Below, in pieces: positions 1-9,827 of a stretch of 64,000 bases of DNA. Every line of letters starts with the position of its first letter. Positions within the stretch are counted from its first letter, which is position 1. Location of the stretch: positions 126,177,741 through 126,241,740 of the forward strand of contig CM041465.1 in NCBI GenBank assembly GCA_023213395.1, given 5' to 3'. A program made the translations under genes and the position numbers. This stretch comes from Cycas panzhihuaensis (taxonomy: Eukaryota; Cycadophyta). The notes under the pieces are model-generated. The model was given only the letters and a program-made list of their open reading frames with translations. It did not search any database and was not told where the DNA came from.

Positions 1-1745
1 CTTGACGCTACTATGTCCTCCACTAGTCGACCGTATCGCACCTGGATACGATCTTGCTCTGCCTCTATGAGGCACAACCTCTCCTCCATCCCTTAGAGTC
101 TCTCCTCTAGCATCACCACCTGGATATGGCTCCCCATATCCCCTCCGGCCCGCCACAGGCCTCTGGCCTTTGACACGACTGTAATATATCTCGACGCATA
201 CAGAGCCTCGCCTAGCTCCCGCATCTGCCCCTCTGAATGCTCTATGCTCTTGGGACTCTATAGCCCAGATATCTCTTGCCCTCGCCAACGGGGTGAACGT
301 TGCCATGTGGGTACCTATCGATCTAGGTGCGTCCTCTGCCTGGATGGGCTACCGCCTCTCACAGACACCGAGGGAACATCTCCCTCACCATGGCCTCTAC
401 TAACTGCTGGATCTCCATGGTACCTGTAAATCCAACATACCATATGTCAATATATATCCAATTGCATACTAAAATAAAACCAAATCAAACTATCTATTTA
501 GCTATCAAATGATGGGAAATGGTTAGGCCTCACCTGTTGTGGCTGCTGGCTCCTCTGCTCATGCAATAACATCTCCTCCTGGCTCCCCGCCAGTTGCTGG
601 TACCTCCTCCTTAGGTACCACCTCTGCCTAGGTCTCTCTCCTCACTCGGACTGGCTTAGCTATCGCCTTTCTAAATCTCCTCACAATCCGTAGCCTACGG
701 GCCCTCGTCACTGGCCCCCTGCTCTCATCTGCAGCCCTTGATGGGCTAGCCTCTCCCAGCGATCCGGATGGCCCATTGCCCTCCTCCTGCTATCCCTGAT
801 GGACCTGCCTCTCTCGCAGGTCGTGACGGGCTGGCCCCATCTCCTCCATCTCCATCGTCATCATCATCACCAGAGCGCCTCGCTCTACCTACCTTATCCT
901 CACCATCCCACCTCATTGCCTGCAGATACCGCCACATAATCCGTCATAGTGAGGAGGTCCAACGATGTAGCCTTTATTGAACATCAGACATGGGCCTGGT
1001 CCTCTGTTCCCCTTAGCCTGGTCTACCACCTGTAGACCATTAGGGCCCACTCTGCAATGGGGTGTGGTCCTCCTACTGGTGCCACTGCTCCAAAATGATC
1101 GAAGAACCAACACTATAGCAACGTGCTATAGGATAGTCCTCCCCTGCCTGTCGTTCCAATAGCATCGAGCTACGCAACGAGGTTCGCTACTATTAGGATG
1201 GCCCAATCCATCCTCTCGCTGGTCTCACAGCAACGCATTGCATGCATCCATCCCCCAGGGATGTCCTTATGGTTCTATTTCTGAGAAACCTGGAACAGAA
1301 TGCACAACGTGATGAGTTTCCTCACCCGAGGAATCCTGGACATAATCATAGTCTAGAGAGGGTCTCCTCTCCTCTCCCATCTATCCATCCTTGTGAAGAA
1401 TACCACTGCCTCTCTATGTGCTGCCTCATTGCTAGGCAGCGCTCCCAGTGCAATTGGCCTCCCAGTCGCTAGTACTCCCAGTATCCGCCAGATGTCCCTC
1501 GGCGTCACTGTCATGTCTCCCACCTGGGGTAGGTGGAAAACGTCCCTCCTCTAGTCCCAGTGTGATACGATATCCACTAATAGTCACTGGTCTGATATAT
1601 ATTGAGGTGTCTTCAAGGCCTTAAATAGGCTACACCTCCGCAGGACCCCCTTGTCCTCCCTGGACATAATCTCGATATAACTAAGCATCGCCATCCCTAT
1701 GTTCTCGCGGTTATCCACCGCGATAATAGCTTGTCAACACCACAA
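1..1745 (-). pseudogene. Antisense plant mobile domain (PMD) gene, broken, copy in E1
   Basis: Read on the minus strand from about 1745 downwards, one frame gives a plant mobile domain protein of the Pfam PMD type. The clearest block is at 1535-1471: an FHLP-like start, then GDMTVTPRDIWRILGV, the usual PMD strand and helix motif. A second block near 1110-1080 reads CWFFDHFG. The C-terminal part holds a Gly/Ala/Pro-rich tail with an Asp run and a charged helical segment at the window edge. Six TAG codons (at 1023, 1113, 1170, 1275, 1353 and 1551) and two TGA codons (984 and 1584) interrupt the frame, and all eight recur in the H copy. A 110-nt intron (424-533) is retained. The domain's function in host proteins is linked to silencing and development, but this copy cannot encode a whole protein. 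Confidence 0.8.
424..533 (-). other. Retained 110-nt intron of the antisense PMD gene
   Basis: On the minus strand the exon ends in CAACAG, followed by GTGAGG. The intron is T-rich and ends in TTTACAG before GTACCATGG. Removing it joins a frame rich in Glu, Pro and Ala to the frame starting TMEIQQLVEAMV. The H copy has the same intron at 46256-46365 with a GCAG acceptor. Splicing was inferred from frame continuity and the consensus sites. Confidence 0.7.
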
Positions 1746-2024
1746 AACTAGTCAAAGTCAAGCCTATGTCAGTCCTCTATCCTTCTGACTATCTATCAAC
1801 CCTGTTTGATCAAGACTTGGGACCTCTTGCCCCCCCCCTTCCTCTTTTTTCTACAGGTTTGCCTTCGTACCGCGCTAAACTTCATGGTATCGTAGAGTTT
1901 ATCTCAGGTCCCGCGGCGATCGGGGCCCTGCGGTAAAGATTACGGCACTGCAATCTTTGCTACAGTACGAATGGTAACCCCTGAAAGGGGGGGTTTCTGC
2001 CCCAAAAATAAAAAAAATCTTTCG

Positions 2025-2047
2025 GGTGGGCCCCTGTGGGGCCCACC
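2025..2047. repeat. Perfect GC-rich hairpin
   Basis: GGTGGGCCCC, a TGT loop and GGGGCCCACC form a perfect 10-bp stem in the leader region of the antisense PMD module. The H copy (near 47870) carries an imperfect version. A short run of C/G homopolymers lies beside it. Its role is unknown. Confidence 0.75.
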
Positions 2048-2391
2048 GGGATTGGGGCTCCCTAATGCCCAGTTCCCCCCTTTTCCTGGGTATAATTCAG
2101 ACTCCGAGAGGCCACTATTCACCGATATGGAGCATAAAAACTACATAAAAATCAATAAAAAGCACTCAAATTAAAACTGTGAAATGGGATGGGTTTCATG
2201 GGATCCACTCACTCGATCCGGTCTAGTTGTTGCCATCTCGCTCTGAAGGTCTCATTGATTGTCTCTAAGCTCTGATCCAATGGTCTGATTTCCCTCTGCG
2301 TGCCTTGAGTCGGTGGCGCTCATTGCATAAGGAAATGGCTCTGGTTTCTCACGAGAGCTGGTGATAATGAATCCATTTTCCGTTGAATTTC

Positions 2392-2453
2392 CTTATATAG
2401 GCGGGGGCCTCGACGGGCACTACCTCCGTTTTTGCTCTCGCGATAGCCATTGG
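2392..2453 (-). promoter_or_regulatory. CCAAT and TATA boxes of the antisense PMD module
   Basis: On the minus strand a CCAAT (2449-2453) is followed about 50 bp downstream by CCTATATAAGG (about 2391-2401), a strong plant TATA box. It points toward the PMD reading frame. The same pair is kept in the H copy. This suggests that the captured module brought its own promoter. Confidence 0.6.
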
Positions 2454-2875
2454 GACCGTCCCGTTTCCTCGATCACCTTTATCTTCTGGCCCTGCCTCCC
2501 ATTGCACTTCTTTAGCACCCTTTTTGCTCTTTCTTACAAGTGCATTTATGGCACCTCATCATCACACTTTTTCGTAGGGCCCTTCTGTCTCGTTTTACGT
2601 GCCACTCCCATGCATGTCCGAGTTTATACTCGTTTAGCTCATTTCACGATCCTGAACACGTTTCCACAGCTATTTTCTGCTCTTGGGATCCCCAGAGGGA
2701 ATGTTCCCCCCATCTAGGGGCATGTTTTGCTTCCCAAAGTGACATTTGGTACTCTGGGGTGCCCTTTTCCGCCCGCTCTCAGGTAGTGGTCGGACTACTT
2801 GCTCTCGTCCTTGGGTAGCCTCATCGCTAGGTCCTCCAACCCTTCACAACCACCTATTGCTTTCCTTTCGAGTCT

Positions 2876-3346
2876 TTGTTTCACTCCATTATTGTTTATT
2901 ACTACCAAGACTTTGTGTCACCAGTGTCCATCTACATTTTTACCGATGGCGGAAGCTGCGGTAACCCTGGACCTTCTACCGCTACATGGATCCTTCGCAG
3001 CCCCTCTGGACACGATTTCCTATGCTCTAGGGTCTTCCTCCCAGAGGCTACCAATAATGAAGCTAAGTACACAGCTATTATCGAAGCTCTCACTGATGCT
3101 CTCCGTTTCCATCACGGACCTATCATTTTGCTTTGCGACTCTCAGGTTGTGGTGTCCCATCTCACCCAGGTTTGCCAAGTGCGATGCCCTCATCTAAGAA
3201 CCCTTGCTTCAACCACTAGATCTCTCCTGGCTTGCTTCCTGTCTGTTGACATTCAGCACATTCCTCGGGCCCTCAACGCTGAGGCAGATAGTCTCGTTCG
3301 CCTTATCCTTGAGCGCTGCCTTCCTCTTCTTGTCGACTGTCCCTGA
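2876..3346 (+). CDS. Archaeal-type RNase H domain (aRNH), E1 copy
   Basis: An open frame of 156 codons encodes the extra RNase H found in Tat-lineage retrotransposons. Visible motifs are FTDGGSCGNPG (Asp24), TNNEAKY (residue 64), LLCDSQVVVSHL (Asp88) and ADSLVR near the C-terminus. In active enzymes the residue before Tyr65 is the catalytic Glu; here it is Lys (codon 3065-3067), whereas the H copy has Glu. The enzyme would degrade RNA in RNA-DNA hybrids during reverse transcription. The change GAG to AAG lies at a CTG site, consistent with methyl-cytosine deamination on the other strand. The domain itself begins near residue 18, so the true start may differ or the domain may be part of a longer polyprotein. 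Probably inactive in this copy. Confidence 0.85.
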   Translation: MFHSIIVYYYQDFVSPVSIYIFTDGGSCGNPGPSTATWILRSPSGHDFLCSRVFLPEATNNEAKYTAIIEALTDALRFHHGPIILLCDSQVVVSHLTQVCQVRCPHLRTLASTTRSLLACFLSVDIQHIPRALNAEADSLVRLILERCLPLLVDCP

Positions 3347-3750
3347 GGCTTGTCCAGTCGCTCTGTCACCTAAGCCTTAGGTCGTCATACGCTTCACCTT
3401 GCGATCTATTTGTACCTCTGAAACTTAGTCGCTAATGAGGTTAAACTATGGCGACTACCAATTCTATTTACTCATCCCTTCTACTTGATTATGCACATCT
3501 CTTTGCGTCTTTTGTGGTGGGGGCAGCCCCCTCGCCTATCATATTTTTCAGTCGATTCCCTAGTGGCACATAGGTAGCCCCTATGTTGTCTCCACCTCTA
3601 CCTTTGTATTCACACGACCCGCCATAACACTCGCCGACACCCTTGTCTACTGTTATGATCTTGATTTATATATCTATATACACATGTGCTACTGACAGTT
3701 GTGTTGCCAACATTTACCATCGCACCACGCTTCCGAGCGGTGAGGCTCTA
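3347..3750 (+). other. Untranslated stretch between RNase H and polypurine tract
   Basis: No coding frame is recognisable. The stretch is about 95% identical by eye to 49189-49592 in H. Confidence 0.5.
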
Positions 3751-3765
3751 CTGCCAAGGGGGTAG
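3751..3765 (+). promoter_or_regulatory. Polypurine tract of E1
   Basis: CTGCCAAGGGGGTAG directly precedes the TGTTTCCC that starts the LTR. This is the expected plus-strand primer site. The same tract occurs in H just before 49608. Confidence 0.8.
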
Positions 3766-3806
3766 TGTTTCCCACCACGGGAATAGATCTGAGCCAGTCG
3801 ACTCAG

Positions 3807-3884
3807 GTAAGTGCAAGTATGCTTCTCATCTTGTCGTTGTTTTCTGTTGTGATGAGTATCTACTTACATGTTATAATTTCGTAG
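3807..3884 (+). other. Intron-like GT...AG segment near the LTR start
   Basis: CTCAG is followed by GTAAGTGC, a 78-nt T-rich stretch containing TACTTAC, and a TTTCGTAG acceptor. The same 78-nt layout is kept at 49651-49728. No transcript evidence is available. Confidence 0.4.
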
Positions 3885-3931
3885 ATGGTCCTGTTGTCAT
3901 CTACACCTATCTAGCCTATGACGACTATAGC

Positions 3932-3960
3932 GGTGTCACATTCCCAGTGAATGTGACACC
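3932..3960. repeat. LTR stem-loop (12-bp stem, 5-nt loop)
   Basis: GGTGTCACATTC, a CCAGT loop and GAATGTGACACC form a perfect stem just downstream of the conserved motif GCCTATGACGACT. Equivalent stems with paired changes occur in the other LTR families of the window. Confidence 0.8.
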
Positions 3961-4547
3961 CCAGTGGCTGCGTCACTTCCCGCATTCTACCCTACTCACC
4001 TTAAGACCCATTTGGCTAACGCCATCCTCACTCGTATGATGATCCATCATTGTTTGGTCGACTTATTACATCTTTGAGTCCCATTATTGCTTCTTGTGGC
4101 TCATTTGTCTGCTTCTCTACCCACAGGCGTGACCCTTCCCTCAGGCCTCTTAGGTCACTTGCCCACAGCCTAGGCTAGCTGTTTGGGCTAGACTTGGCCT
4201 TTGGTCCCACATTGTGGTAGATTTTGCGGTACTGTGAAATTTACGGTGGTATCAGAAAGTTCTGCAGCATTTACAGCCTGACTTGTTTTTGAAAATCTGC
4301 CATGGTAATTCTCGCATTTACTGCAGAACTGCCACATGTCTCGCGACTTAACTCACTCCCAGCTGTGCCCTAATCACTCGATTAGGGTTGAGGCTGGGCA
4401 TTTAAGTCTTACCTAATTCATTTTAGGGATCTTTTTGCTCAATTTTAGAAGGATTACAAGGAAAAATGCCCTGCTGTCTATTGTTCCCTAATGCTCCACT
4501 ACTGTTTCAGGACCTATAATCACTGTCCAACGCCCAGCACTCCTTTG

Positions 4548-4549
<2 letters not shown>

Positions 4550-4633
<84 letters not shown>

Positions 4634-4655
4634 GTATGTATGTATGTATGTATGT
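4550..4655. repeat. (AT)n microsatellite followed by GTAT repeats
   Basis: About 78 bp of pure AT dinucleotide (4550-4628) is followed by several TATG/GTAT units. It marks the junction between the truncated E1 LTR and the 3' end of element E2. Confidence 0.95.
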
Positions 4656-4733
4656 ACTACTGATGTCTTTGGTTGTCAGCATTCGCCATTACGTCACGCT
4701 TCTGAGCAGTGAGGCTCTGCTGCTAAGGGGGCA
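4656..4733 (+). mobile_element. 3' end of internal region and polypurine tract of element E2
   Basis: The stretch resembles the last 80 bp before the LTR in E1 and H, including a GTGAGGCTCTGCTGC block. It ends in a purine tract (TAAGGGGGCAG) directly before TGTTTCCTAGC. It is diverged from E1, so it belongs to a different family. Confidence 0.6.
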
Positions 4734-5157
4734 GTGTTTCCTAGCCACTGGGAATAGACTCGAGACACATCGACCTAGGTATGTTCAGGTATACGTTCTC
4801 ACTTCTCTCTGGTCGTGCTTGATTGAGATTATTTAGCGTAGACTACTTGATATATGCCTGCCTACATGCATTGCTTCTCTGCCTGATCATATTGCATGTG
4901 CTTATAGCACACTATCAGCCTATGACAACTCACAATGGGGGCATTCCTCAGTGAATGCTATACCCCATATGGCGCACAGCCACCCACATCGTCTCCACGA
5001 CCTCTTGGGATGCTTCAACCAGTCATGTCTACCCATATTATGACATTTTGCTCGTGTTGCAGTCTCCTCTAAGTTTGATCAATTCTTTAGTTGAGATTTA
5101 TTTTACTGTTTTGGCTACTTGCCCATCATTTGGGTATTCCCCCTAGCTATTTCAGGC
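4734..5157 (+). mobile_element. LTR start of E2 (M-like family), plus strand
   Basis: It starts TGTTTCCTAGC and is homologous, in inverted orientation, to the start of the minus-strand LTR at 8541. It contains the shared stem-loop GCATTC-CTCAGT-GAATGC (4941-4958) after GCCTATGACAACT. It breaks at about 5157, where the minus-strand gag fragment begins; the LTR appears to resume at 8542. Confidence 0.65.
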
Positions 5158-5769
5158 TCAATTTGCTCTTGATAATAACTCCAAAACTTTTACAGGACCA
5201 CAGTTAGGAGCGGGCGGCGCAACGGTTGCCCTGGGAGCCGGGGTAGACATGGCATAGGACGAGCGTGCGTGGGCAGGAGCATCAATCGTGGTAGAAGGCG
5301 CAAGGATGGATGAGGAAGACGCTACATTGCGCAACACTTCCTCAAACCATCTAGGGTGTAGTTGACGGCGAGTTATTCGGAAATACTCGCTAATCGCCTC
5401 GACTACGTCGGCAGGAGGGGTATCCTCGTAGCCATACGAAGTCGACGGGATCTCAAACGTAGGGGATCCCTCGGGACGCTCCTCATAAGGCTCACCCGCG
5501 GGATGGTGAGTCTCATGAGGAGCTGAATCTTCCGCCGCATGGGCGGAAGGGCGAAAGTCATCAGGATAGTAGATGGAATCTTCGCCCTCATGGGCAGATT
5601 CTGGAATAGATGCGGGGAACTCCTGAGTTCCCGAAACCATAGTATGGTAAGCCCAATTGGATGGGTAACCTTCCATTGTCGAATCGGGGTTCGACGACGG
5701 AAGGGAACGAGGCGATTGGTCTTCTAACAACGGCGATAAACCTCGCAGGTGACGCGAGAAACGTCGCAT
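5158..5769 (-). pseudogene. gag N-terminal fragment of family M
   Basis: An open minus-strand frame of about 200 codons starts with MRRFSRHLRG at 5769. It includes STMEGYPSNWAYH and TPPADVVEA, and it aligns with the gag of H from 38984. The region is acidic and low in complexity, as usual for the N-terminal part of this gag type. The retrotransposon gag domain, zinc motif and all of pol are missing because the element breaks at 5158 next to an inverted LTR. The start is supported by its place 160 bp after the primer site. It cannot make a complete capsid protein. Confidence 0.8.
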
Positions 5770-5930
5770 GCAACGCTTTTGCGAGCGTTGTTAGGAGAAA
5801 CAATAAAGAGAAGAAGGAAAAAGATGCAAGCGCATTGGGGGTTGCCCAATTGAAAACACGGAATGAGAAACTACCTAGAGGCAAGAACACCAACGAAAGA
5901 GAGAAGCGAATTTAGCTTCCTAACTGGCAG

Positions 5931-5948
5931 TCCCTAGTATGGTTGCCA
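5931..5948 (-). promoter_or_regulatory. Primer binding site of the M element
   Basis: The minus strand reads TGGCAACCATACTAGGGA one base after the LTR end. This resembles the tRNA-Arg-type primer site used by Tat elements, with several mismatches. Confidence 0.65.
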
Positions 5949-5949
5949 G

Positions 5950-8541
5950 TGAAACGCTCGGTACGGGGTGGTGATCCTACGTCTAGTGAAAGGGATATAA
6001 AAAGGCACTATGCTAACTAGGCTAGACAGCGAGGACCTTACCTCGCAGGACATCCGTGCGCCGGAGCGCGGGTTCAGGACTGCAAGGTGCCTGGTTGCTT
6101 CCAGGTAGCCGTGCAAACACAAGCCCTTCCTACCCTTCGAATGGCCGGGAAGGAAAGGGAAGCCTTGCGCATTGCGGTTTCTCAAGGTAATGAGAAGGCA
6201 ACAAAGGTAGGGGCAATCAACTTGGTGTATGAGCGGGTATGAGGAAAGGTGTGGCTGAAAGGTACAATATAAATGGGCTTTCTACACCTATGCTACGTAA
6301 AGCAAGAAACTAGTGCAGGAAAGCAAATGCAAAGAAATGATTATTTTCCCTTTTTTCTTTATGTCCTTTTATCCTTTCTTATCTATTCAGGCGAATGTAA
6401 AAAGACAAAAATAGCATAAGAGGAAACACGAAAGAAACGAGAGGAATACCTGGATCCAGCGTTTGAGTAGAAGTATGGCTAATCTCGCTAGGTTCCACTC
6501 CCTCTTTATCCTTTCTCCACGCATGCAACACCGGTCGATAGTAGTAAGGGGGTTCACTTACCTCCCCTTGAGCATGCGAAACTAAATGAAACGAAAGGAC
6601 GGAAAAAGAAACTCGAAACTAAAGAAGAGAAATACCGTGTGAGAGCTAACCCACAATGTCTGTCTCACGTACCACTTCCACCAACGCGATCCTGTAAGCA
6701 AGCATGAAAAGCACCTTCCTCTCTCGAGAGAGGCTACAAAATACACCAAGAGACACACGTATGTGTATATGAACTGAAATCAACTAAACTAAATAAACTA
6801 AGCTATACATTAGAATGTAGCGAAACGAAAATAAAAAAATGTGCAAGAAACTCTCACACTGCCGTATACCACAAACACACTAAGTGGAACTGAGTATAGC
6901 CTCAGGATGGCTAACTCACCCACGGGAGGTCTCCACGGAGTTCAGGAAGGAAACACTAGGTGGTAACAAGGTGGAGGCAAGTTATCTTAGGCCGGTCGGG
7001 ATGCCCTAACAAAATCCCCTAAACTTCTTCAACTCGTTCCTTGAGAAAGCATGTATGGCAAGGGGAAGAGGACAAGGGACGGAACCCTTGGGGAGAAGGA
7101 CGGTAATGGGGGACGGAACCCTGCCTACCTCCCTCGAGTCCTCGTGTATATGCCCTTGCACTGGCTAACTAAGGAAAGAGTGAAAGAGGGCTTGGAGAAA
7201 ATGAGGGGCTCCAAGGAAACACCGGGAAAGTAGCTCTAATTTAGGGTGTGGCTTTAGATCAAGATAGCACTACAAGATATCTATGGCTAATGGTGATCAC
7301 TTTCATCTAGGAGTAAAGGGGATAGAACAGGGAGAAGGAAAGGATGGAATGCTTGCCAGTAAAAATGGGAAAATTACAAATATAACCAAGGGATTGCAAG
7401 TAAGAAGAAAAAGAAATGTAAGCAAAACACAAGAAATTGCAAGTAAAAACCAAAGGGTACCTTGTGTAGAGAGACTAAGTATGCCTTCTGCCACTTGGAG
7501 CAGCAGCAATGGAGGCCAAACAAAGGCTGGTTATGAGCATTTCCTGCTGAGGTATGAATGAAAGAGGCTCCTTGCAAAGTTGGAGCTGTGGAGTAAACCT
7601 TTGGGGCAGCTTCTTGGTTGAAGGAGACCCTTGAATCTCTGGGCAGCTGCAAGGGGAGTAGAGCTGGCTGTGGAGAGTAGTAAGGGGCAGCAATGGCCTT
7701 ACAAAATCTACTGATGGCAGCCCGTTTCACCCTCTTCAGTTGCTGTGCATGAGGTTGTTTATTTTCTGTGTGTTTTCTTGTGTGCAGTCCTTTGGAAATT
7801 TTTTCTTGGAAGTTTAAAAAATGGGCAAAAAGTCCTGAAAATGGGCAAAAAGTCCTGAAAATGGGGAGTAAAATTCCCTTTAACCCCTGTTCATAGTAGG
7901 TGAACGTTGGGGATGTCAGGGCGCCTCCAATCGATTGAAGCTACGCGGCAGTTTCACGAAAAAATGGAAACTGTCGCATGGTTCTCTTTTTTTAAATTTC
8001 AAGCGATCATGCGGCAAACTCATGCAGATCGCTTAGTTTACCGCCAGACGTTTGAAACTAAAAAAAGAGAAAAACAAGTAGCAAAATCAGGTTTGAGGCA
8101 AAAACAGAAGCTAATCATGAGTTAAATTAGTTGAGGGGATGCCCAGGCAGGGGGCAAGTACCCAGAATAATGCAAAGAGTCCTAACTAAGGATTGAGTTT
8201 GACTTAGAAAGGATGGCAACACAGACGACATGTCGTAACATGAGCGAGCAAACTGGCAAAAATAATCCCGGGAAACTATGGAGACACCATGGGCGGCTGT
8301 ACGCTATACGGGGTGTAGCATTCGCTAAGGAATGCCCCCGTTGTGAGTCATCATAGGCTGAAGGCGTGCCGTTAGGCACATGCATTATGAGCAAGCAGAC
8401 AAGCAATGCGTGCAGGCAGGCATATGTCAAGCAATCTACTTTAAATAACCTCAATCAAATCAAAGCAAGAAAAGTAAGAGAATATACCTGAACAAACCTG
8501 CGTCGATGCATCTCGAGTCCATTCCCAGTAGCTGGGAAACA
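5950..8541 (-). mobile_element. 5' LTR of the M element, complete
   Basis: On the minus strand it starts TGTTTCCCAGC at 8541 and ends CGTTTCA at 5950, about 2.59 kb, next to a primer site. It matches the solo LTR at 15652-18145 along its length. The stem-loop GCATTC-CTTAGC-GAATGC lies at 8318-8335. No protein-coding frame is supported inside it. Confidence 0.85.
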
Positions 8542-9827
8542 GAAGCCTATCTCTAAATTTGAACCAGCGTTGGTAGCCCCTTACCACGCTAGCTTCAGAC
8601 CCACATTTGCTAGTTTTGGGCACCACATAAGCCCCAAAACCACTCTCGATTGCTTAATGACCCATAGCTTATCATAATTGGATGATTTGCTGCTCATAGC
8701 ATCTCGTCCTTTGGGTGTGCTTGTACATCGTTCCGCTGGTTTCTCTTCTCTTTTGCCTGCTATCCCACACAATCAATATAGTTTATTTCTCTTTCCTCGA
8801 GGCCACATAGGGATTTCTACGGGTGAGCTAGCCATTCCGAGGCTAACTCTTTTTCTTTTGGGTACCATCTGGTCTTGATGCTTGCTTGAGTTCTGTTTAG
8901 AGTTCTTGGAGTAATGTGCACATGTTATTGATTTAATTTGATTTCAACTCCTTTATATTTACGCATACATATAGTAGATATATGTGGTACCCCCTCTTCT
9001 GGGAGGGAGAAACTTGCATGTTGAGACTAACAGGTTTTGCGATAGTGGCGATATATGTGAGGCGAGTTGGTTAACAGGTTAGCCTCTTGTTAGTTGCATT
9101 TCCTTGTTTCTTTTTTGCTGTCTTTACCTTTGTCTTGCTTTGCTTCTTTTGCATATTCAGGGAGGTAAAATAGACCCTTGACCGCTCACTCAGAACCATC
9201 GTACCATTTGGTCTCACCTACGCGGCAAGTTGGAGTGGGAAGGCACACAAAGAAATGAAGATTGCAACACTCCGTTCGCACGCCGTGTCCAGGTATTCTT
9301 TTTTTTCCTTTTGTTTTTTCCTGCAACATTTTTCTTCCATGCATATGTTTGCATATTAAAAATACGTAGGTAACAGAAAAAAGGGAAGGAATACATCTTT
9401 GCATTTGTGAGTCTTTTGCTTGTAGTTGCTTTTATTACGTGTAGGCGGTTCTCCTTGAACCTCAGTACTTATCTCTCACTTCTTTGATTAGCTTACACGT
9501 AGGACATTATACTACGCACACCACCTGCACGTTGCCTTCTCTCTTCCTTGAGAAGACGCAACCCTTTGGGTCCCCTCTTCCTCTTCCCGGCCATCCAAGG
9601 GGTAGGATGGCCTCACCCTTTAGGGTGACCCAAGGCCTCGCCTTGCGTCCCTCTCCCAAGATCACCTTAAAGCAACTAGGTGCCATTTGTAAGTCCCGAA
9701 TCCATGCTCTAGCACACAGATGTCTTGCATGGTGATTTCTTACTGATTGATTCGACTCTTAGACTGACTCCATTTTATATAGTCATATCTTACTAAACGT
9801 AGGAGACCACCCTGTAGACGTGTTTTA
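8542..9827 (+). mobile_element. Remainder and 3' end of an M-like LTR (probably E2)
   Basis: The stretch aligns loosely (about 60% by eye) with the second half of the H and M LTRs, including a GGCCATCCAAGGGG block near 9590. It ends with ACGTAGGAGACCACC...GTAGACGTGTTTTA, which is very like an M LTR end. The following TAGAATTACTATT is copia sequence also present at 53640 and 57830. It is therefore probably the right end of E2, interrupted by the M fragment. Confidence 0.6.

Larger units (their letters stand above)
1..4550 (+). mobile_element. E1: 3' part of a Tat-like Ty3/Gypsy LTR retrotransposon
   Basis: This is the 3' end of a retrotransposon of the same family as element H. It runs co-linear with 45824-50390, at about 95% identity by eye. 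Plus-strand order is an antisense PMD pseudogene, an archaeal-type RNase H, a polypurine tract and a 3' LTR. The LTR ends abruptly at an AT array after 785 bp, while the full LTR of H is about 2.76 kb. The 5' half (gag, pol, 5' LTR) lies outside the window. The Tat assignment is inferred from the extra RNase H downstream of integrase in the related copy. Confidence 0.85.
3766..4550 (+). mobile_element. 3' LTR of E1, first 785 bp only
   Basis: It starts TGTTTCCC after the polypurine tract and matches the first part of the H 3' LTR (49608-50390). It contains an intron-like segment (3807-3884), a stem-loop (3932-3960) and a TTTAAG motif near 4400 in the place of a TATA box. The match ends where the AT array begins, so the remaining ~2 kb of LTR is missing. 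Confidence 0.85.

Noticed and set aside
984-1553. Reassigned TAG/TGA codons in the PMD gene
   Set aside because: Plant nuclear genes use the standard code, and the stops fit C-to-T decay of CAG and CGA. Neighbouring retrotransposon frames end normally at TAG and TGA.
2361-2717. Plus-strand open frame conserved at 48203-48628 (118 and 141 codons)
   Set aside because: It lies opposite the CCAAT/TATA promoter and leader of the antisense module, has no recognisable motif, and its end is not conserved between copies. Conservation follows from the ~95% DNA identity.
4491-4712. Open frames of alternating Tyr and Ile (also at 45347-45893)
   Set aside because: They are translations of AT dinucleotide repeats.
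8542-9827. Unique host sequence between elements
   Set aside because: Blocks near 9590, 9670 and 9790-9827 align with the 3' part of the M and H LTRs, so it is better explained as LTR sequence.
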